This document shows, piece after piece, positions 1 through 11,460 of a stretch of 64,000 nt of DNA (the first letter of the stretch is position 1; each line of letters starts with the position of its first letter). The notes under the pieces were generated by a model. The model ran no database searches. It saw only the letters and a list, made by a program, of their open reading frames with translations, and was not told where the DNA came from. The position numbers and the translations under genes were made by a program. This stretch comes from Meandrina meandrites (taxonomy: Eukaryota; Cnidaria; Anthozoa; Scleractinia; Meandrinidae): NCBI GenBank assembly GCA_963693305.1, contig OY855915.1, forward strand, positions 18,989,222 to 19,053,221, read 5' to 3'.

Positions 1-2769
1 ACAATGCCTGTCTTAGATTAGTCCCAAAAAATCACGCGTCTTTTCTAGTAATTGTAATTTCCAGAGTTAAAATATAAATTCAGTTCAGTTCAGCAAATTT
101 TAATGTAGGATTACTTACTGTGAATATCTTTGCTCTCTAGCTTTAGAAGTGAGATAATTTCATGCGATGTCCTTGTTAGGCGACGGGATTACCGTAAAGT
201 TTTTCTTTAGCCGCCTCCTTTTAACTAATTGCATTGAAATGATTAAGTAATACAAGAATAAACACTTCTGTTTCACGACGGAAGTAAATAAGTGGACGTT
301 TAGACTTGATTAAACAAGATTTGTTATTAATAGATAATATTGAAAATTAGATGCCTGTTCCAAACGTTAGGTTGACAGGAGATGTGTTTTTTGAATCTTT
401 CCTTAAATTTTCTAATGATTTATTTGAAAGACTTGCTTGTACGAGCGACGTAAAATTTAAAGACGGAAGGAACATTTTTCCTCTTTAAAATTACCATTTT
501 GTTATCGGTTCATCGGTTTCGTTGACTAGATAACACGTTGTAATTACTAAATATCGTCTCAAATGAAAAATCCAAAAACGGCAAAGAAAGCGGAAAATTA
601 TCTCTCAAAAACTATTATGAGCACTTCCAAAATTGATTTTCTAAAACCTTCATCCTATTATGAGGGTAAATAATAAAGCGCTTGGTAAAATGAGAATATC
701 CGATTGTTTTGTTTTTCCAACCGGAAAAACACATTATCCGAACAAACGGTAATAACTTAAACTAGTAAGGCGAATTAAATTGATTGAATGCCTCTCTGTA
801 ATTACTTAAAAATTATTTGTAATTCCTTAATGCAAATACTCCTTTGGATTTATCTCCATTTCTCATGGCGTTGAAAAGATTAAATCGTGTGTAATTGGGA
901 CCGTTTTGTGATGTAGAAATTATGAATTATTGAATTGGAAGAGCGTGGAGCGTCGAATGACGTAGGATTTGACAACGAAATGAATAACAATAGATTTCGG
1001 ATTATGGCGGAGACCGATATATCTGTTGTGAAAATAATTAAAATTAAATTTAAAACTCATTTTTTATCTTACTTGAGGCGTTCGGCTCGAACTGAGAGAT
1101 TATTGATGGATTTTGAGCTAAATCAAAGTTTGAGAAGTTTTATAAATGATCAAAAGATATAATCCGTCTGCAATCAGGTTAACTCGTTGTAAACGTAAAG
1201 AACACGATATTAAAAATGAAAACAAGCGACATGTTAGTTCCTGGTTTGTTAACATAAAAGAACTGAGAAAATATGTCATCTTCGTAGGATCTCCGGGTTT
1301 GAGTTAACCATAACTTTGTATAGTGATACGGGCAATTATTTTATGGGTTGAGGGAGATAACTCAATTGCTGTGTTTTGTTTTTCGACTATAGAAATAAAA
1401 TCCCCGTGGAACAGAATAGAACAGAACTGTAATAAAGAAGTTATATAATAAACGTAACATAACGAAATGAAATTATTATCGTACAAAATAACCAAATGAA
1501 ATTATTATCATACAAAATATTAAACCAAACTAAATATCTAGACAGGTACGATACGAATTGTAAAAGAACACGATTGTGGCCATGAAAAGCTATCTGTATT
1601 CATATATATACCCAGGTACTCTTTTATCTATTGTAAAGAAAAGAAAAGGCGATTCTGTATAGGTGCAAATTTTTACTTTTCCGATTCAGAACTGCACATT
1701 TATAGAAAATAATTAGCGCAATTTAATTTTGACAACAGATGTTATATACAGATTGGGATTTTCTGTTTGTAAAACGTTGGGTAATAAGCAAGTGACGATA
1801 TTCACTAAATGAAATTCCAGATCAAATGCTTAATACCGACTAACTGCTGCTATTCATGGTTACTATAATGATATGTTGTGCTCTTCCATATGATAATTTA
1901 GTTATAAACCTCGTCGAAACCGACCATCTTCATATTATTTTATTGCTTTTCAGTAATAAGGTTAGCTTTGCTTTACTGATTATGTTGTTTTTGAATGGTA
2001 TCATTTGCAAACCTTGTTAGTGTGAGATGTCAGGCTTGAATACATTTGTTTTTACAGTAAAAGCAAATACTTAATAACAGTTTAATAACGACCAAGGAAA
2101 TTAATAAAAAAATCCGTTTGTCTCCCGTGGCAAATAAACGGTTTTGAAGTATCCGAAGTTTTCAATAATAGTTATGATACAATTTTACCTGATTTGAATG
2201 TGGATAATTAGCTTAAAGGAATTTAATTAAAATTATCATTAAATAATGGGAGGCAGTAGGTTTACAGTTAATGGTTAACAATGATTAAAGGAAAATAATC
2301 TCGAAACGTATCTGTTTTGACATTTTTCTAACGCCAAACAAGAACACGAGTGGCTAAGGCGCATTCAACCTCGTTCCAAGGGCTTTGTCCTGAGTCGAAA
2401 CCGCCACCTCGCTAATCTCTTATTTTTATTAGTTTTTACGTGTTCCTTTTAACAACAAAAGAAAACTACTATTTTGAGGTTTATTTCACTTTGGAAGTAA
2501 TTTTATACATCAGAAAAAGAACTTAAAGATATGGTGGCATGTGGCGCCTTTTATATGGGGCATATAAAGCAATGACAGAGACCGCTGGAAACAAGTCAAG
2601 AAAGGAGGCAAGAGGCCATTTGCGGTATATTAAAATTCCAACTTGGCTACGAGGATTAGGAAATGGTAATAGTTAATGCATTATATAAAGCACTTTCCAA
2701 TGTACATATTCAAATGCGCTATACAATTCATTTAAGGGTGAGATCGGACGTTAGGATGTAAAGACACCT
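1..2769. other. AT-rich intergenic region
   Basis: No supportable gene. Short ORFs here (for example 935-1162 on the plus strand, 75 codons) show no domain, low-complexity composition and no splice context. The only clear structure is a two-copy 29-bp tandem repeat near 1.5 kb. Some of the sequence just left of 2770 may be the 5'UTR of the LINE, but no 5' boundary or target-site duplication is visible. Confidence 0.6.
1465..1519. repeat. Two-copy 29-bp tandem repeat
   Basis: A unit containing AAATGAAATTATTATC followed by TACAAAATA occurs at 1465 and again at 1494 with one or two substitutions. This is a small local duplication in AT-rich DNA. Confidence 0.6.
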
Positions 2770-5700
2770 ATGGCAACCACTATCAGTCCATTAATAGGTA
2801 GCTTTAGCAAACTACGACGGCGTTTATTTTGCGGATATTCGCCTGTTCGACCAAGCCAAGTACTCAAACAACTAAATCTGTCGAACGCTCCTAAAAGGCC
2901 AGTGACGGAGTTTAGAAAGCATGGTTTCGTTTGTCTCTACCTTCCACCTAGAGATCTCACCGTGTGCATGGATATTCAAGCTAACCCTGGGCCATCACAA
3001 GCTGTTCAAGCGACGCCCTCCGAGTTGCGATCCCGTTGCTCGAGCAACAAGAACTTGCTCCACGTGTTACCACCAGCGTCCGACCGTATAGTATTCAGTA
3101 GAGAAGAATTATTGGCTCTTCGCCATCGCAAAATCGACCACGAATTCAAGGAACATCTTGGAAAACTTAAACTGAATGGTCTTCTCCGATATCGTGGCCC
3201 TAGAGATCCCAGGAAATGGAATACTGTCGTTATGGAAAGATCTATTCCGACCTTAATAAACCGTCGCGCGGAACGTAAACATCCCCAAGCTCACATAACA
3301 ACACGCACGATAACTGCTATTCCACCTGAAAAACAACTGCCTAATCCTGGCTCTAAATCTATGTTTGTACCAGCATTCATAGTGTCGAATGTTCAGTCTC
3401 TCTCACCAAAGATCGATGAAATACGAGTGGCCATTAGCAATGCAAACCTTGATTTTGCTTGCTTTACCGAAACCTGGCTGAAAGACCATATTGACGATCA
3501 CGTTGTGTCTGTTTCCGGCTACAATATTATTCGCCTGGACAGGAAAGTTATTGACCATGGAGGGGTGTGTATGTACGTACGGGATACTATTCGTTTTGAG
3601 GTCTTAGTTGACATAATGGACGAGAACTTTGAAGTTTTATGGGTTAAAATTTGCCCACAGAGACTCCCAAGGGGAATACCGTCTATTATTATTGGAGTTG
3701 TTTACCATCCGCCAAGCGCTTGTGATCGCCTAATGTCAGAGTACCTGCACGAATCGTTATCCAGCATTGAAGCTCGACTCCCCGATTCCGGTCTTCTACT
3801 CGTCGGTGACTTTAACAAACTTGATCTCAGCTATGTTAAAAACGCTCACGGACTTAAACAAATAGTCCCGTTTCCAACTCGTGGGTCGAGCATGCTGGAT
3901 CTTGTGTTTACCAATTTAGGCGCTTTCTACGAGGTGCCTATAAAGCGACCTAACTTTGGCCTCTCCGACCACGACACTGTTGAAGTCAAACCTTTGGCAA
4001 GAAGCGATTTCCCTAAAAACAAGATCGTAATAAAATCAAGAGATCTGAGAACAACAAAGCGTCTAGCTATACGGAAATATCTTGAAGAGGTCGACCTTGA
4101 CCTTCTCGTTGGGACAAAGGTCTCCTGTGAAGAGAAAACAAATACTCTGGAGTTTGCTATTAAGTTAGGTATGGACACACTGCTTCCCCTAAGGTCAAAG
4201 AAGCTTTCCATCAACGATCCCCCGTGGATTAACGAACGGCTGAAATCCATGATACGTGAACGACAGAGAGCTCTTGCCCGAGGGGACGATGCCAATTTCC
4301 GCCGCCTGCGAAACAGTGTAAACCGGCTACGCAAGTTATGCCGGGCCAAATACTATGCGTCAAACGTAGAACAACTAAGGGACTGTGAGCCTCGCAGGTG
4401 GTGGAAGGAGGTGAAGAAACTCGCCGGGATGCAGGCTGCCACCCGCACAGACACAATATCAGTCTTGCGTAATATCGACCAAGGGCCCTTTCTAAACTCC
4501 ACCGCCCTCGCCAACACTATTAATAAAGCATTCCTGGCCCCAATGAGCACCTTTACACCACTGGCTCCCCGTACTTCATGTGACGCACATTATACCGACC
4601 TACCCCCCATTTCCGAGACCTGTGTTTTCCGAAAACTTGCGTCCTTGAATCCAGCGAAGGCTTCTGGGCCAGACAACATGCCCGCATGGTTACTGAAAGA
4701 GAACGCAGACCTCCTTGCTCCAGTCATCACGGACATTCTCAACTGCTCCTACAAGGAGGCTACATTACCACATTCCTGGAAACATGCTGACATTACTCCT
4801 ATTCCCAAACAAATTCCAGTCCAGGATGTGAATAAGCATTTGAGACCAATTTCGCTTACACCTATCCTCTCGAAACTGGCAGAGGAGTTTATCGTTGACC
4901 GTTATATTAAACCAGCTGTACTCGCAAAAGTGGATCCAAGGCAGTTTGGTACTGTCCCCTCTTCAAGTACAACTGAAGCGCTTATCAGCATGATTCACGA
5001 GTGGAACAGTGCAACCGACGGTGATGGAGCCACAGTAAGGGCGGTCCTGTTCGACTTCAAGAAAGCCTTTGATCTTATTGATCATCACATATTGATCAAT
5101 AAACTGCACAACTATGATCTCCCTGAGGCTATTCTGTTCTGGATTATCGATTTTCTTACCGACCGCAAGCAACGAGTGAAGCTCGGCTCCGACTGCTTCT
5201 CTGAGTGGGGGGCAATCCCAGCAGGGGTCCCCCAAGGGACTAAGCTTGGCCCGTGGCTGTTCATCATTATGATTAATGAACTCGACATTCCTGATAACAA
5301 GCTATGGAAATACGTTGACGACACCACCATCTCAGAAACCGTAGCCAAGAACCGGCCAAGTACCATCCAAACCGCCGTTGATACCTTCGTAACCAGAGCA
5401 GCTGAAGACAAGTTCCAGCTCAATGAGGCAAAGTGCAAGGAACTTCGAATAACTTTTAGTACAGCAAACAATTCCTTTGACCCCATTGTAATTAATGGTA
5501 GTGAAATCGAATGCGTTCCCAAGGCTAAGATTCTAGGTATGCACATTACATGTAACCTTAAATGGAATTGTCACATTGAAGAAATCGGAAAGAAATCTAG
5601 GAAACGAATGTATTGTCTGTCGCAGCTCAAACGCTCTGGTCTCGGAACACAGGAGCTAATTCAATTTTATCGAACTTGTATTCGTCCTCTTACTGAATAT

Positions 5701-6033
5701 GCTTGTCCAGTATTCCATGATAGTCTTCCAAAGTACCTTTCAGAAGAGTTAGAGAGGATCCAAAGGAGGGCAATGCGCATCATTTTTCCTTTCAAGCCCT
5801 ACCAAGAAGCTTTGGCTCAGGCTGGTCTTGAAACTCTTTCAGCAAGAAGACAGTCCCTAACGAACAAGCTTTTTTCAAAGATTGCAGAAGACACGAATAA
5901 CAAACTCCATAATTTACTCCCAGAGAGGAACACCTGTCATTACAATTTGAGGAAGAAACGAAAATTTAATGCTAATTTTAAGACAAATAGATTGAAGAAC
6001 TCATTCATTCTTAGCAATGCGCTCAAATTTTAA
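2770..6033 (+). CDS. LINE ORF: APE endonuclease-reverse transcriptase with N-terminal 2A-like motif
   Basis: This 1087-aa polyprotein would nick target DNA and reverse-transcribe its own RNA at the nick. Residues 1-75 are basic and end in a 2A-like NPGP motif (D68-P75). Residues about 200-408 are an apurinic-type endonuclease with its key blocks: SNVQS near 206, TETW 233-236, GDFN 346-349, LDLVFTN 376-382 and SDHD 399-402. The reverse transcriptase spans about 620-900: RPIS 692-695, FDFKKAFDLIDH 761-772 (first catalytic Asp), GVPQG 819-823 and YVDD 848-851 (catalytic Asp pair). The C-terminal region has an EYACPVFHDSLP block typical of CR1/L2 proteins. There is no stop or frameshift. The start ATG follows AAAGACACCT, and an upstream non-AUG start cannot be excluded. 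Antisense ORFs in this span are shadows. Confidence 0.93.
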   Translation: MATTISPLIGSFSKLRRRLFCGYSPVRPSQVLKQLNLSNAPKRPVTEFRKHGFVCLYLPPRDLTVCMDIQANPGPSQAVQATPSELRSRCSSNKNLLHVLPPASDRIVFSREELLALRHRKIDHEFKEHLGKLKLNGLLRYRGPRDPRKWNTVVMERSIPTLINRRAERKHPQAHITTRTITAIPPEKQLPNPGSKSMFVPAFIVSNVQSLSPKIDEIRVAISNANLDFACFTETWLKDHIDDHVVSVSGYNIIRLDRKVIDHGGVCMYVRDTIRFEVLVDIMDENFEVLWVKICPQRLPRGIPSIIIGVVYHPPSACDRLMSEYLHESLSSIEARLPDSGLLLVGDFNKLDLSYVKNAHGLKQIVPFPTRGSSMLDLVFTNLGAFYEVPIKRPNFGLSDHDTVEVKPLARSDFPKNKIVIKSRDLRTTKRLAIRKYLEEVDLDLLVGTKVSCEEKTNTLEFAIKLGMDTLLPLRSKKLSINDPPWINERLKSMIRERQRALARGDDANFRRLRNSVNRLRKLCRAKYYASNVEQLRDCEPRRWWKEVKKLAGMQAATRTDTISVLRNIDQGPFLNSTALANTINKAFLAPMSTFTPLAPRTSCDAHYTDLPPISETCVFRKLASLNPAKASGPDNMPAWLLKENADLLAPVITDILNCSYKEATLPHSWKHADITPIPKQIPVQDVNKHLRPISLTPILSKLAEEFIVDRYIKPAVLAKVDPRQFGTVPSSSTTEALISMIHEWNSATDGDGATVRAVLFDFKKAFDLIDHHILINKLHNYDLPEAILFWIIDFLTDRKQRVKLGSDCFSEWGAIPAGVPQGTKLGPWLFIIMINELDIPDNKLWKYVDDTTISETVAKNRPSTIQTAVDTFVTRAAEDKFQLNEAKCKELRITFSTANNSFDPIVINGSEIECVPKAKILGMHITCNLKWNCHIEEIGKKSRKRMYCLSQLKRSGLGTQELIQFYRTCIRPLTEYACPVFHDSLPKYLSEELERIQRRAMRIIFPFKPYQEALAQAGLETLSARRQSLTNKLFSKIAEDTNNKLHNLLPERNTCHYNLRKKRKFNANFKTNRLKNSFILSNALKF
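2971..2994 (+). other. 2A-like ribosome-skipping motif in the LINE ORF
   Basis: Codons 68-75 read DIQANPGP. The 2A consensus is D-[VI]-E-x-N-P-G-P with cleavage-like skipping between the last G and P. All positions match except Q70 for E. Similar 2A sequences are known in the N-termini of several animal APE-type LINEs. If active it would release a basic peptide of about 74 residues from the endonuclease-RT protein; the E-to-Q change makes activity uncertain. Confidence 0.65.
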
Positions 6034-6125
6034 ATATTTGACATTTCATAGTTGTATATTTTTTTGTATATGTAATTTTAACCTTTTTTAACCATTGTAA
6101 TTTTTTTGTAAAAAACTATATAATT

Positions 6126-6178
6126 CAACCCTCGGGTTGCAATTTAGTTTTAATAAAGCATCTATCTATCTCTATCTC
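6126..6178 (+). other. LINE 3' tail: hairpin, AATAAA and ATCT repeats
   Basis: CAACCC-TC-GGGTTG at 6126-6139 is a perfect 6-bp inverted repeat. It is followed by AATAAA (6152-6157) and imperfect ATCT units to about 6178. In CR1/L2-type LINEs a 3' stem-loop plus short terminal repeats is the reverse-transcriptase recognition site; applying that role here is inference. Confidence 0.65.
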
Positions 6179-9100
6179 AATAGCAACCTGAGAACGTCAG
6201 CAAACAAAATGTTAAATGAGCAGAAGAATAGCTCTGCATTGACTCTTCACGTGCGCTTGGTACATTTCTAGCCGCTATTTGCGAAACAACAACGTGAAAT
6301 GACCAAATTCCACTATTTTGGACAACGTGACCAACGACGGCTAATCATTTTGGTTTAATGTATTGGAGGTTGAACGCTCTATTCACCTAATCATCTGGAG
6401 CATTTGGATTATTGGTCATTATTGTGAGAATCTCAAGTAAAATATAAATTCGTTTTTTTACTAGCCGTCATCCTCGGCGTCGGCGTCGTCATTGCTACCG
6501 CTCCTTAATAATCTCATCCCACCCACCCATCCCATGAATACAGGAATTAAACAAAATTATTATTCATTCATCCCTTAACCTCGATGTGATATCTTTTGTT
6601 TTATTCCCCAACGCATCGAATTTTAATATATCGAATCTGATCTATTAACTTAATTTTTGTGTTATGTGCCCTGAGTTCGAGACTTAACAGTTAAGAACGT
6701 AAAAATTAACTGAAGTTCTGATTAACATAAATCACACAACCCACAACCGCACCATTTATCATTCGACTTGTTTTATTATTTCATTTATTTTACATTTTCT
6801 TGTTCGAGAAGCCACCGTCTCCCGGAAATAGCTGTCCTCAAGTAATGCTCTACTCGCTCACGTTACCATGAAAAAAGCGCTTAAAAGCAGTTTCAAATAA
6901 TAATTTTTGTGCAGTCACCTGTCCATCTCAGTCAGATCACTGAGTGAAATGCGTCGCATCCTTCCCATTAATAATAAAATAAAATAAATAAATAACACAC
7001 TCACTTTTCCAATGATTACTCAACTTGGTTTCCAAAAAAGATCACAATTTTAAGCGTCTTGAACATCTGTGATTTACATTATTTCACCTCCGCCTTTGAC
7101 AGCTACAAATAACTACCCGCGTGCCACTAGAAAATCACATGATATATTCATCTTAACCTTGTCCAATAATTGTTTAATAAAACGTTTTATTAAAAACTGT
7201 CACTAACGCAGGACATTTTCTCCGATTTACGTAATACGAACTTAAAGCAACTTTAGCAACTTCTAAGACAGATTTTGTTTGGAAAATCAGTTCGTCTTCA
7301 AAACGTGAGCAAGTCCCACATGTAGTATTCTTCCCTTTCCAATGGGTCTTGTAATTTGCTTAGTAACCTTCCATAAATCACTTATCGATAGCTATTGACC
7401 AGCCATAACAGTCCGGCGGTCTCTTATACGACTTATACGAACAGTTATTTCATAAAGATATTCCATTTCATTGAGGTAGAGGAGTATTTTCCTACCTGTC
7501 CTAGCAATCTTTCTAATCCCCTTATCTTCGTTTAAGCAATTGGCAAAGGATCGAATAGCTTCCGTTTTCCTTTCTTCCTTATAAAGCAAGAGTAGCCACA
7601 TCTTTACTTCCTCCGCACTCACCACCCAACCCCATTTTCGAGCACATCTGAATCCGCTACTAGAAACCCCCTTAATCCGTATTATCGCACGCTATGAAAA
7701 GATCAAATATTGTGCATAAACAAAGCTTTATACTAGCGTTGCCATGGTGTAATCGCAAGATGAAGCTATTTAACACAATTTAGTTTCAATTTTCTGTCAT
7801 TCATTTTCAATTTTAAACTTTGGAATAAACTGCCTGCAATGCATGATGGACACGGTTGGCACGCAAAGCCAAAGTTTCTCGTTTAAAAACTTCCGGTCCC
7901 CGTTTTGAAATTTAGCCGTGATTAAATTTACATTAGAGAGCATAAGTTGTCAGACTTAAGTTGGTAAAGCAAGGCAAATGTTTTCTCGATAGTTTTTGAT
8001 GGGTACACTTATGTCGGTCAATTGAACTCGTCTTTGCTCATTCCACGAAAAGGTAAGCGCGTTACATATTTTTTTATGCTTCTGAAATCGATCTTGACCA
8101 TGTTAATTTATTACTGTTTCTTTTACAACCTTTGAATCACTGGATTATTTTAATATTCATTCGACATTTGTTGATACTGACATTGAAGCTTTTGGCCAAG
8201 GTGGCCTAAAAAGTGTTGATCGACAGATACTCAGGAACATTATGTTGTGACACTTTGAATGGGATTTGAATGACTTCATTAAAAATCTTTTCGAAATTTT
8301 TTGCTTTTCTCGAAACTTATCACAAATTCATCGTTTACTACTAACAATATCGCTTTTATAAACTCTATTTCCGAGTCTCTCGCAATTTGCACTCGACACA
8401 TTTAACATTTTTCTACAACGTTGAAAGTTCACTCTTAAACAAACAATTCAGATAGTTGTCGAAATATCATCTCCAACACAAAGCACAAACATTTCATGTT
8501 GAATTATTGCAAGCCGGCGCTTACTATGTTCATTGATAAGCCTCTTGAGTGAGTTTCGAAATTTTCGTATCGGTTCATGTTCGCATCAATACAAACAGCA
8601 ACTGAAATGCTTTTGCTTATATAGCTAGAAATCATAAAAAATGTAGAGAATAAAGAATAATTTGCAAAAATGTTATGTTCATAAGTAGTAGCTACAATGA
8701 AATAACATTCGTCCGTTTTGTCGGTGACTTGCCTTGTTATACAAATATCGTACGGTCATGATACAGTGCAAATTCCATTCTTTCAACTTGAAACGTTTTT
8801 AATTTCTTTTGTATATTATTATCATACCACAAAATTGAAAATAACGAGAAAGTATCCATACTTTTGCGTGCGACCACCTTTGAAAAGCATTGTATCGGCA
8901 TGAAACCGATTTCTATGAGAACTAAGAGCTTGCAAGAGCTTTTTAGCTTTACGCTAAAACTGCGGTTAAGTGTAATACGCTTAGAATCTTTGACAAAGGA
9001 CTGACGTCTTTTCCCGGCAGAGCTATTATCGCCCACCTACGCGCATAGTATATGCTTAACAAGCGGCTAATCGATCAAATCATGTAATCGTGACATGCCA

Positions 9101-9696
9101 AATGTTCCGCATAACATGACCCGGCTTGGCCCGTTATGTGCTTACACGACACCCACGCACACGCACGTTCCAGTGTTTTTCTGCTCACGATTAATTCAAC
9201 AATTGTACAGTGTTTTGAAACTGTGACTGCAAGAAGTACTGATCGTATAGTCTTTTCGCTGCATGGAATAAACGATTTATAGTTCAGCAAGGATTTATAC
9301 GACAGTTTATATTTTATTCCAGTCAAACTTTTGACTTTGCGGTTTTATTTGGTCATCTGCAGTGAGTGGAGTGTGTTGGCTTAAGATAAACGCGCCGGCG
9401 GACGGTTTACATCTCTTCAACAGCGGTTCCTGGCACAAAATGGAGAGCGGAAATAACAGTTAACCCTTTAACATTCCAGCTGAGACGAATTCGCACGCGA
9501 TTTTGCGCAACAACTTCAGGAATTTGTTTTTAACGAGAGACGTGAGGCACGTCAGTAAGGCAAAGAGATATCCCTTAAGATGGCGAATTAGTGATTAACT
9601 CTTTAACTCCCATGCAAGAGCGACCATGTTGAAATAATAAATCGACAAAAAACAATCATTTTGCATTTTTGTAAAATGTAAAAAAAAAAAACGGTT
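6179..9696. other. Gene-free intergenic stretch
   Basis: No domain-bearing ORF or convincing exon was found on either strand. The 77-codon minus-strand ORF at 7392-7625 lacks recognisable motifs. Composition is AT-rich with a few CpG-containing patches (for example around 9395-9410). Confidence 0.55.
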
Positions 9697-10388
9697 TCAC
9701 ATGGTAGTACTGCTGAATAGCTTTCATTTGAATGTTCGCACACTTACGTTTCGTCTACTGGCTTGAAAGTTATAGAACCATCTTGTACAGCATTATCTGA
9801 TAAACATTACCACATGAAAGTACTGCTCAATAGCTTTCGTTTAAATGGTCACACACTAGGGTTTTATCCACAGACAAAGTTAGAACCACCGTGTACAGCA
9901 TAATAAACAGTACAACATGAAAGTGCTGCTTGATAGCTTTCATTTGAATGGTCACACACTAGGGTTTCATCTACACATTTAAAAGTGAGACCCACCTTGA
10001 TTGCACAGTATAATAAACAGTGTCACATAAAGATGATGCTAATAATCTTATTTGATTGGTCATACTCCGTTAAGGCTTCACTCACAGACTTTAAAAGTAG
10101 AACAGACTTGTACAGTTTGTACAGCAAAATATATAGAAATAACTTTCATTTGCCATGAGGGAGACATTCAGCCTCAAAAGACTGAGGACCGTTTTAAATT
10201 ACATGAAAACACCATTCGATAACTTCCAGTTCAATGATTACACACAATAGGGTTTCATCTACAACTTAAAAGTTAGAACCACCTTGTAAAGAATAATAAA
10301 CCGTACAACATGAAAGTACTGCTCGATATCTTTCATTTGAATGGTCTCACCCATGTTTAGTTTTGTCCACAAACTTTAAAGTAATAAT
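9697..10388. repeat. Array of ~105-110-bp tandem repeat, about six degenerate copies
   Basis: Monomers begin near 9697, 9808, 9913, 10022, 10196 and 10304. Each carries recognisable versions of ACATGAAAGTACTGCTCAAT, AGCTTTCATTTGAATGGTCA, CACACTAGGGTTTCATC, TTAAAAGTTAGAACCACC and AGCATAATAAACAGT, in that order. Copies 2 and 3 are closest to each other; copy 4 is strongly diverged. The same unit recurs at 11.9-12.5, 25.0, 25.9-26.2 and 45.9-46.3 kb. Within a monomer ATGAAAG and CTTTCAT can pair as a 7-bp stem. Frames are not conserved between copies, so it is not coding. Confidence 0.85.
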
Positions 10389-10878
10389 CTTATTAATTAA
10401 CAAGAAGTTTGACTTTGAGTGTGATGATCAAGCGTTAGTTTTATAAATTTGTACTGCCGTTAACTCCCAGAGAAGAAATTATGCAACCGTTCACGGAAGA
10501 GAAAATATTTCGTTGCTTTTGCAACTGAAGTAAGACTATTGGCAAACGAGAGCGTGGTCTGAAGTCGTAAATTAAAATGATTGTAATGAAGTTTCAAATG
10601 TATTTATCCTTGCATGAATGGTGCATAATGAAGGTGGTTTACCACAGGACAACTGAATATAAAACTGCGGTGGTTACCTGAAAAACAAATAACAACGGGT
10701 CCCTTTATTGTCGTTTTGTTACTGGCTTTGCAGTGAGTATTCAATAGCGGCAAAATCTTCACGGCATGACACACCTTCAAACATCTTCCCACCCAAAAGT
10801 TTAATCTGAGTACCACAAGAATGTAATCATCAAATGTCTTTGATATATTTTTATACAACAACCGAGTTAATGCGCGCA
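10389..10878. other. Gene-free stretch between repeat array and promoter-like segment
   Basis: A minus-strand ORF at 10604-10924 (106 codons) has no recognisable domain and no splice context. Nothing else can be supported. Confidence 0.45.
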
Positions 10879-11283
10879 TTGTGATTGGCTGGTGCCTGTC
10901 ATCTATTCGATTACAGACGCACAAATGACGTCACTGCGTGGTGTGTCTCGCGCCCGTGATCAGAGTTCATAGTCCAATTCAGTCTTCTCGGCAAAGTTTT
11001 TCAAAACTTGCAGCGAAAACAACAAGAGAAAGTTCAGCTTAATTATAAATCTACACAGAGGAACAAGTTGCCAAATAGCCTACAACTTTCGAGACATTTA
11101 ACTGGGCTAAAGAAGCATGAAGTAGACAGTGAATGATCTGAAAAATTATCGAAGGTTGTAAGTGTTTGTCCGCTGCTCGAGTTTGACGACGCTACGGGAA
11201 ATCCATGAATGGCAGTTGAACGCCGTTGAACGCTTACCTTAGTTAAAGCTTACAGAGTACAAAGTCTACAAAGGGAATAAAGG
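10879..11283 (+). promoter_or_regulatory. Promoter/first-exon-like segment 1 (CCAAT box, CRE)
   Basis: An inverted CCAAT box (TTGTGATTGG, 10879-10888) lies 37 bp before a perfect palindromic CRE (TGACGTCA, 10926-10933), in a local CpG-richer patch inside AT-rich DNA. Downstream there is no ORF of note. Candidate donor-like sites occur at about 11155 and 11284 (AAAG|GTCAGT), both weak. The same ten-base CCAAT context recurs at 29975. It could be a promoter of a noncoding transcript or a distal 5'UTR exon of the Dmrt gene; no sequence evidence links it to a product. Confidence 0.3.
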
Positions 11284-11460
11284 TCAGTTTCTTTCGCTGA
11301 CGTTTCATTTTTCTTTCATATTGTGTATTTTAAAATCAGTTTAACAGTGCTTCGTGATTACCGAAAACTATCTCGAAATGAAAACAACCTAGGCTCACCG
11401 GTAGCGGCGCTTTTATAATAGCGATACTGAAGTGTACAGAAGTCTTGTTATTGTATAAAA

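Larger units (their letters stand above)
2770..6178 (+). mobile_element. CR1/L2-type non-LTR retrotransposon (LINE)
   Basis: A LINE with one long ORF (2770-6033) followed by a short 3'UTR. The tail holds an AATAAA at 6152-6157, a 6-bp-stem hairpin at 6126-6139 and a terminal ATCT-type microsatellite at about 6159-6178. Ending in short tandem repeats rather than poly(A) is typical of CR1/L2-group elements in the Jockey superfamily; the group call is from family knowledge. There are no LTRs, and no RNase H domain is evident. The 5' end is not defined: the element may extend left of 2770. The intact ORF suggests a young copy. No target-site duplication was found, which is also usual for CR1-like elements. 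Confidence 0.9.

Noticed and set aside
2350..2410. tRNA-like segment (GAGTGGCTAAGGCGC, then GAGTCGAAACC)
   Set aside because: Box-like motifs alone, with no cloverleaf and no clear SINE body.
3927..5546. Antisense ORFs of 140, 75, 65, 90 and 144 codons opposite the LINE
   Set aside because: Shadows of the well-supported sense reading frame.
7392..7625. 77-codon minus-strand ORF with a protein-like composition
   Set aside because: No recognisable motif, no neighbouring exon and no conserved context; too weak to annotate.
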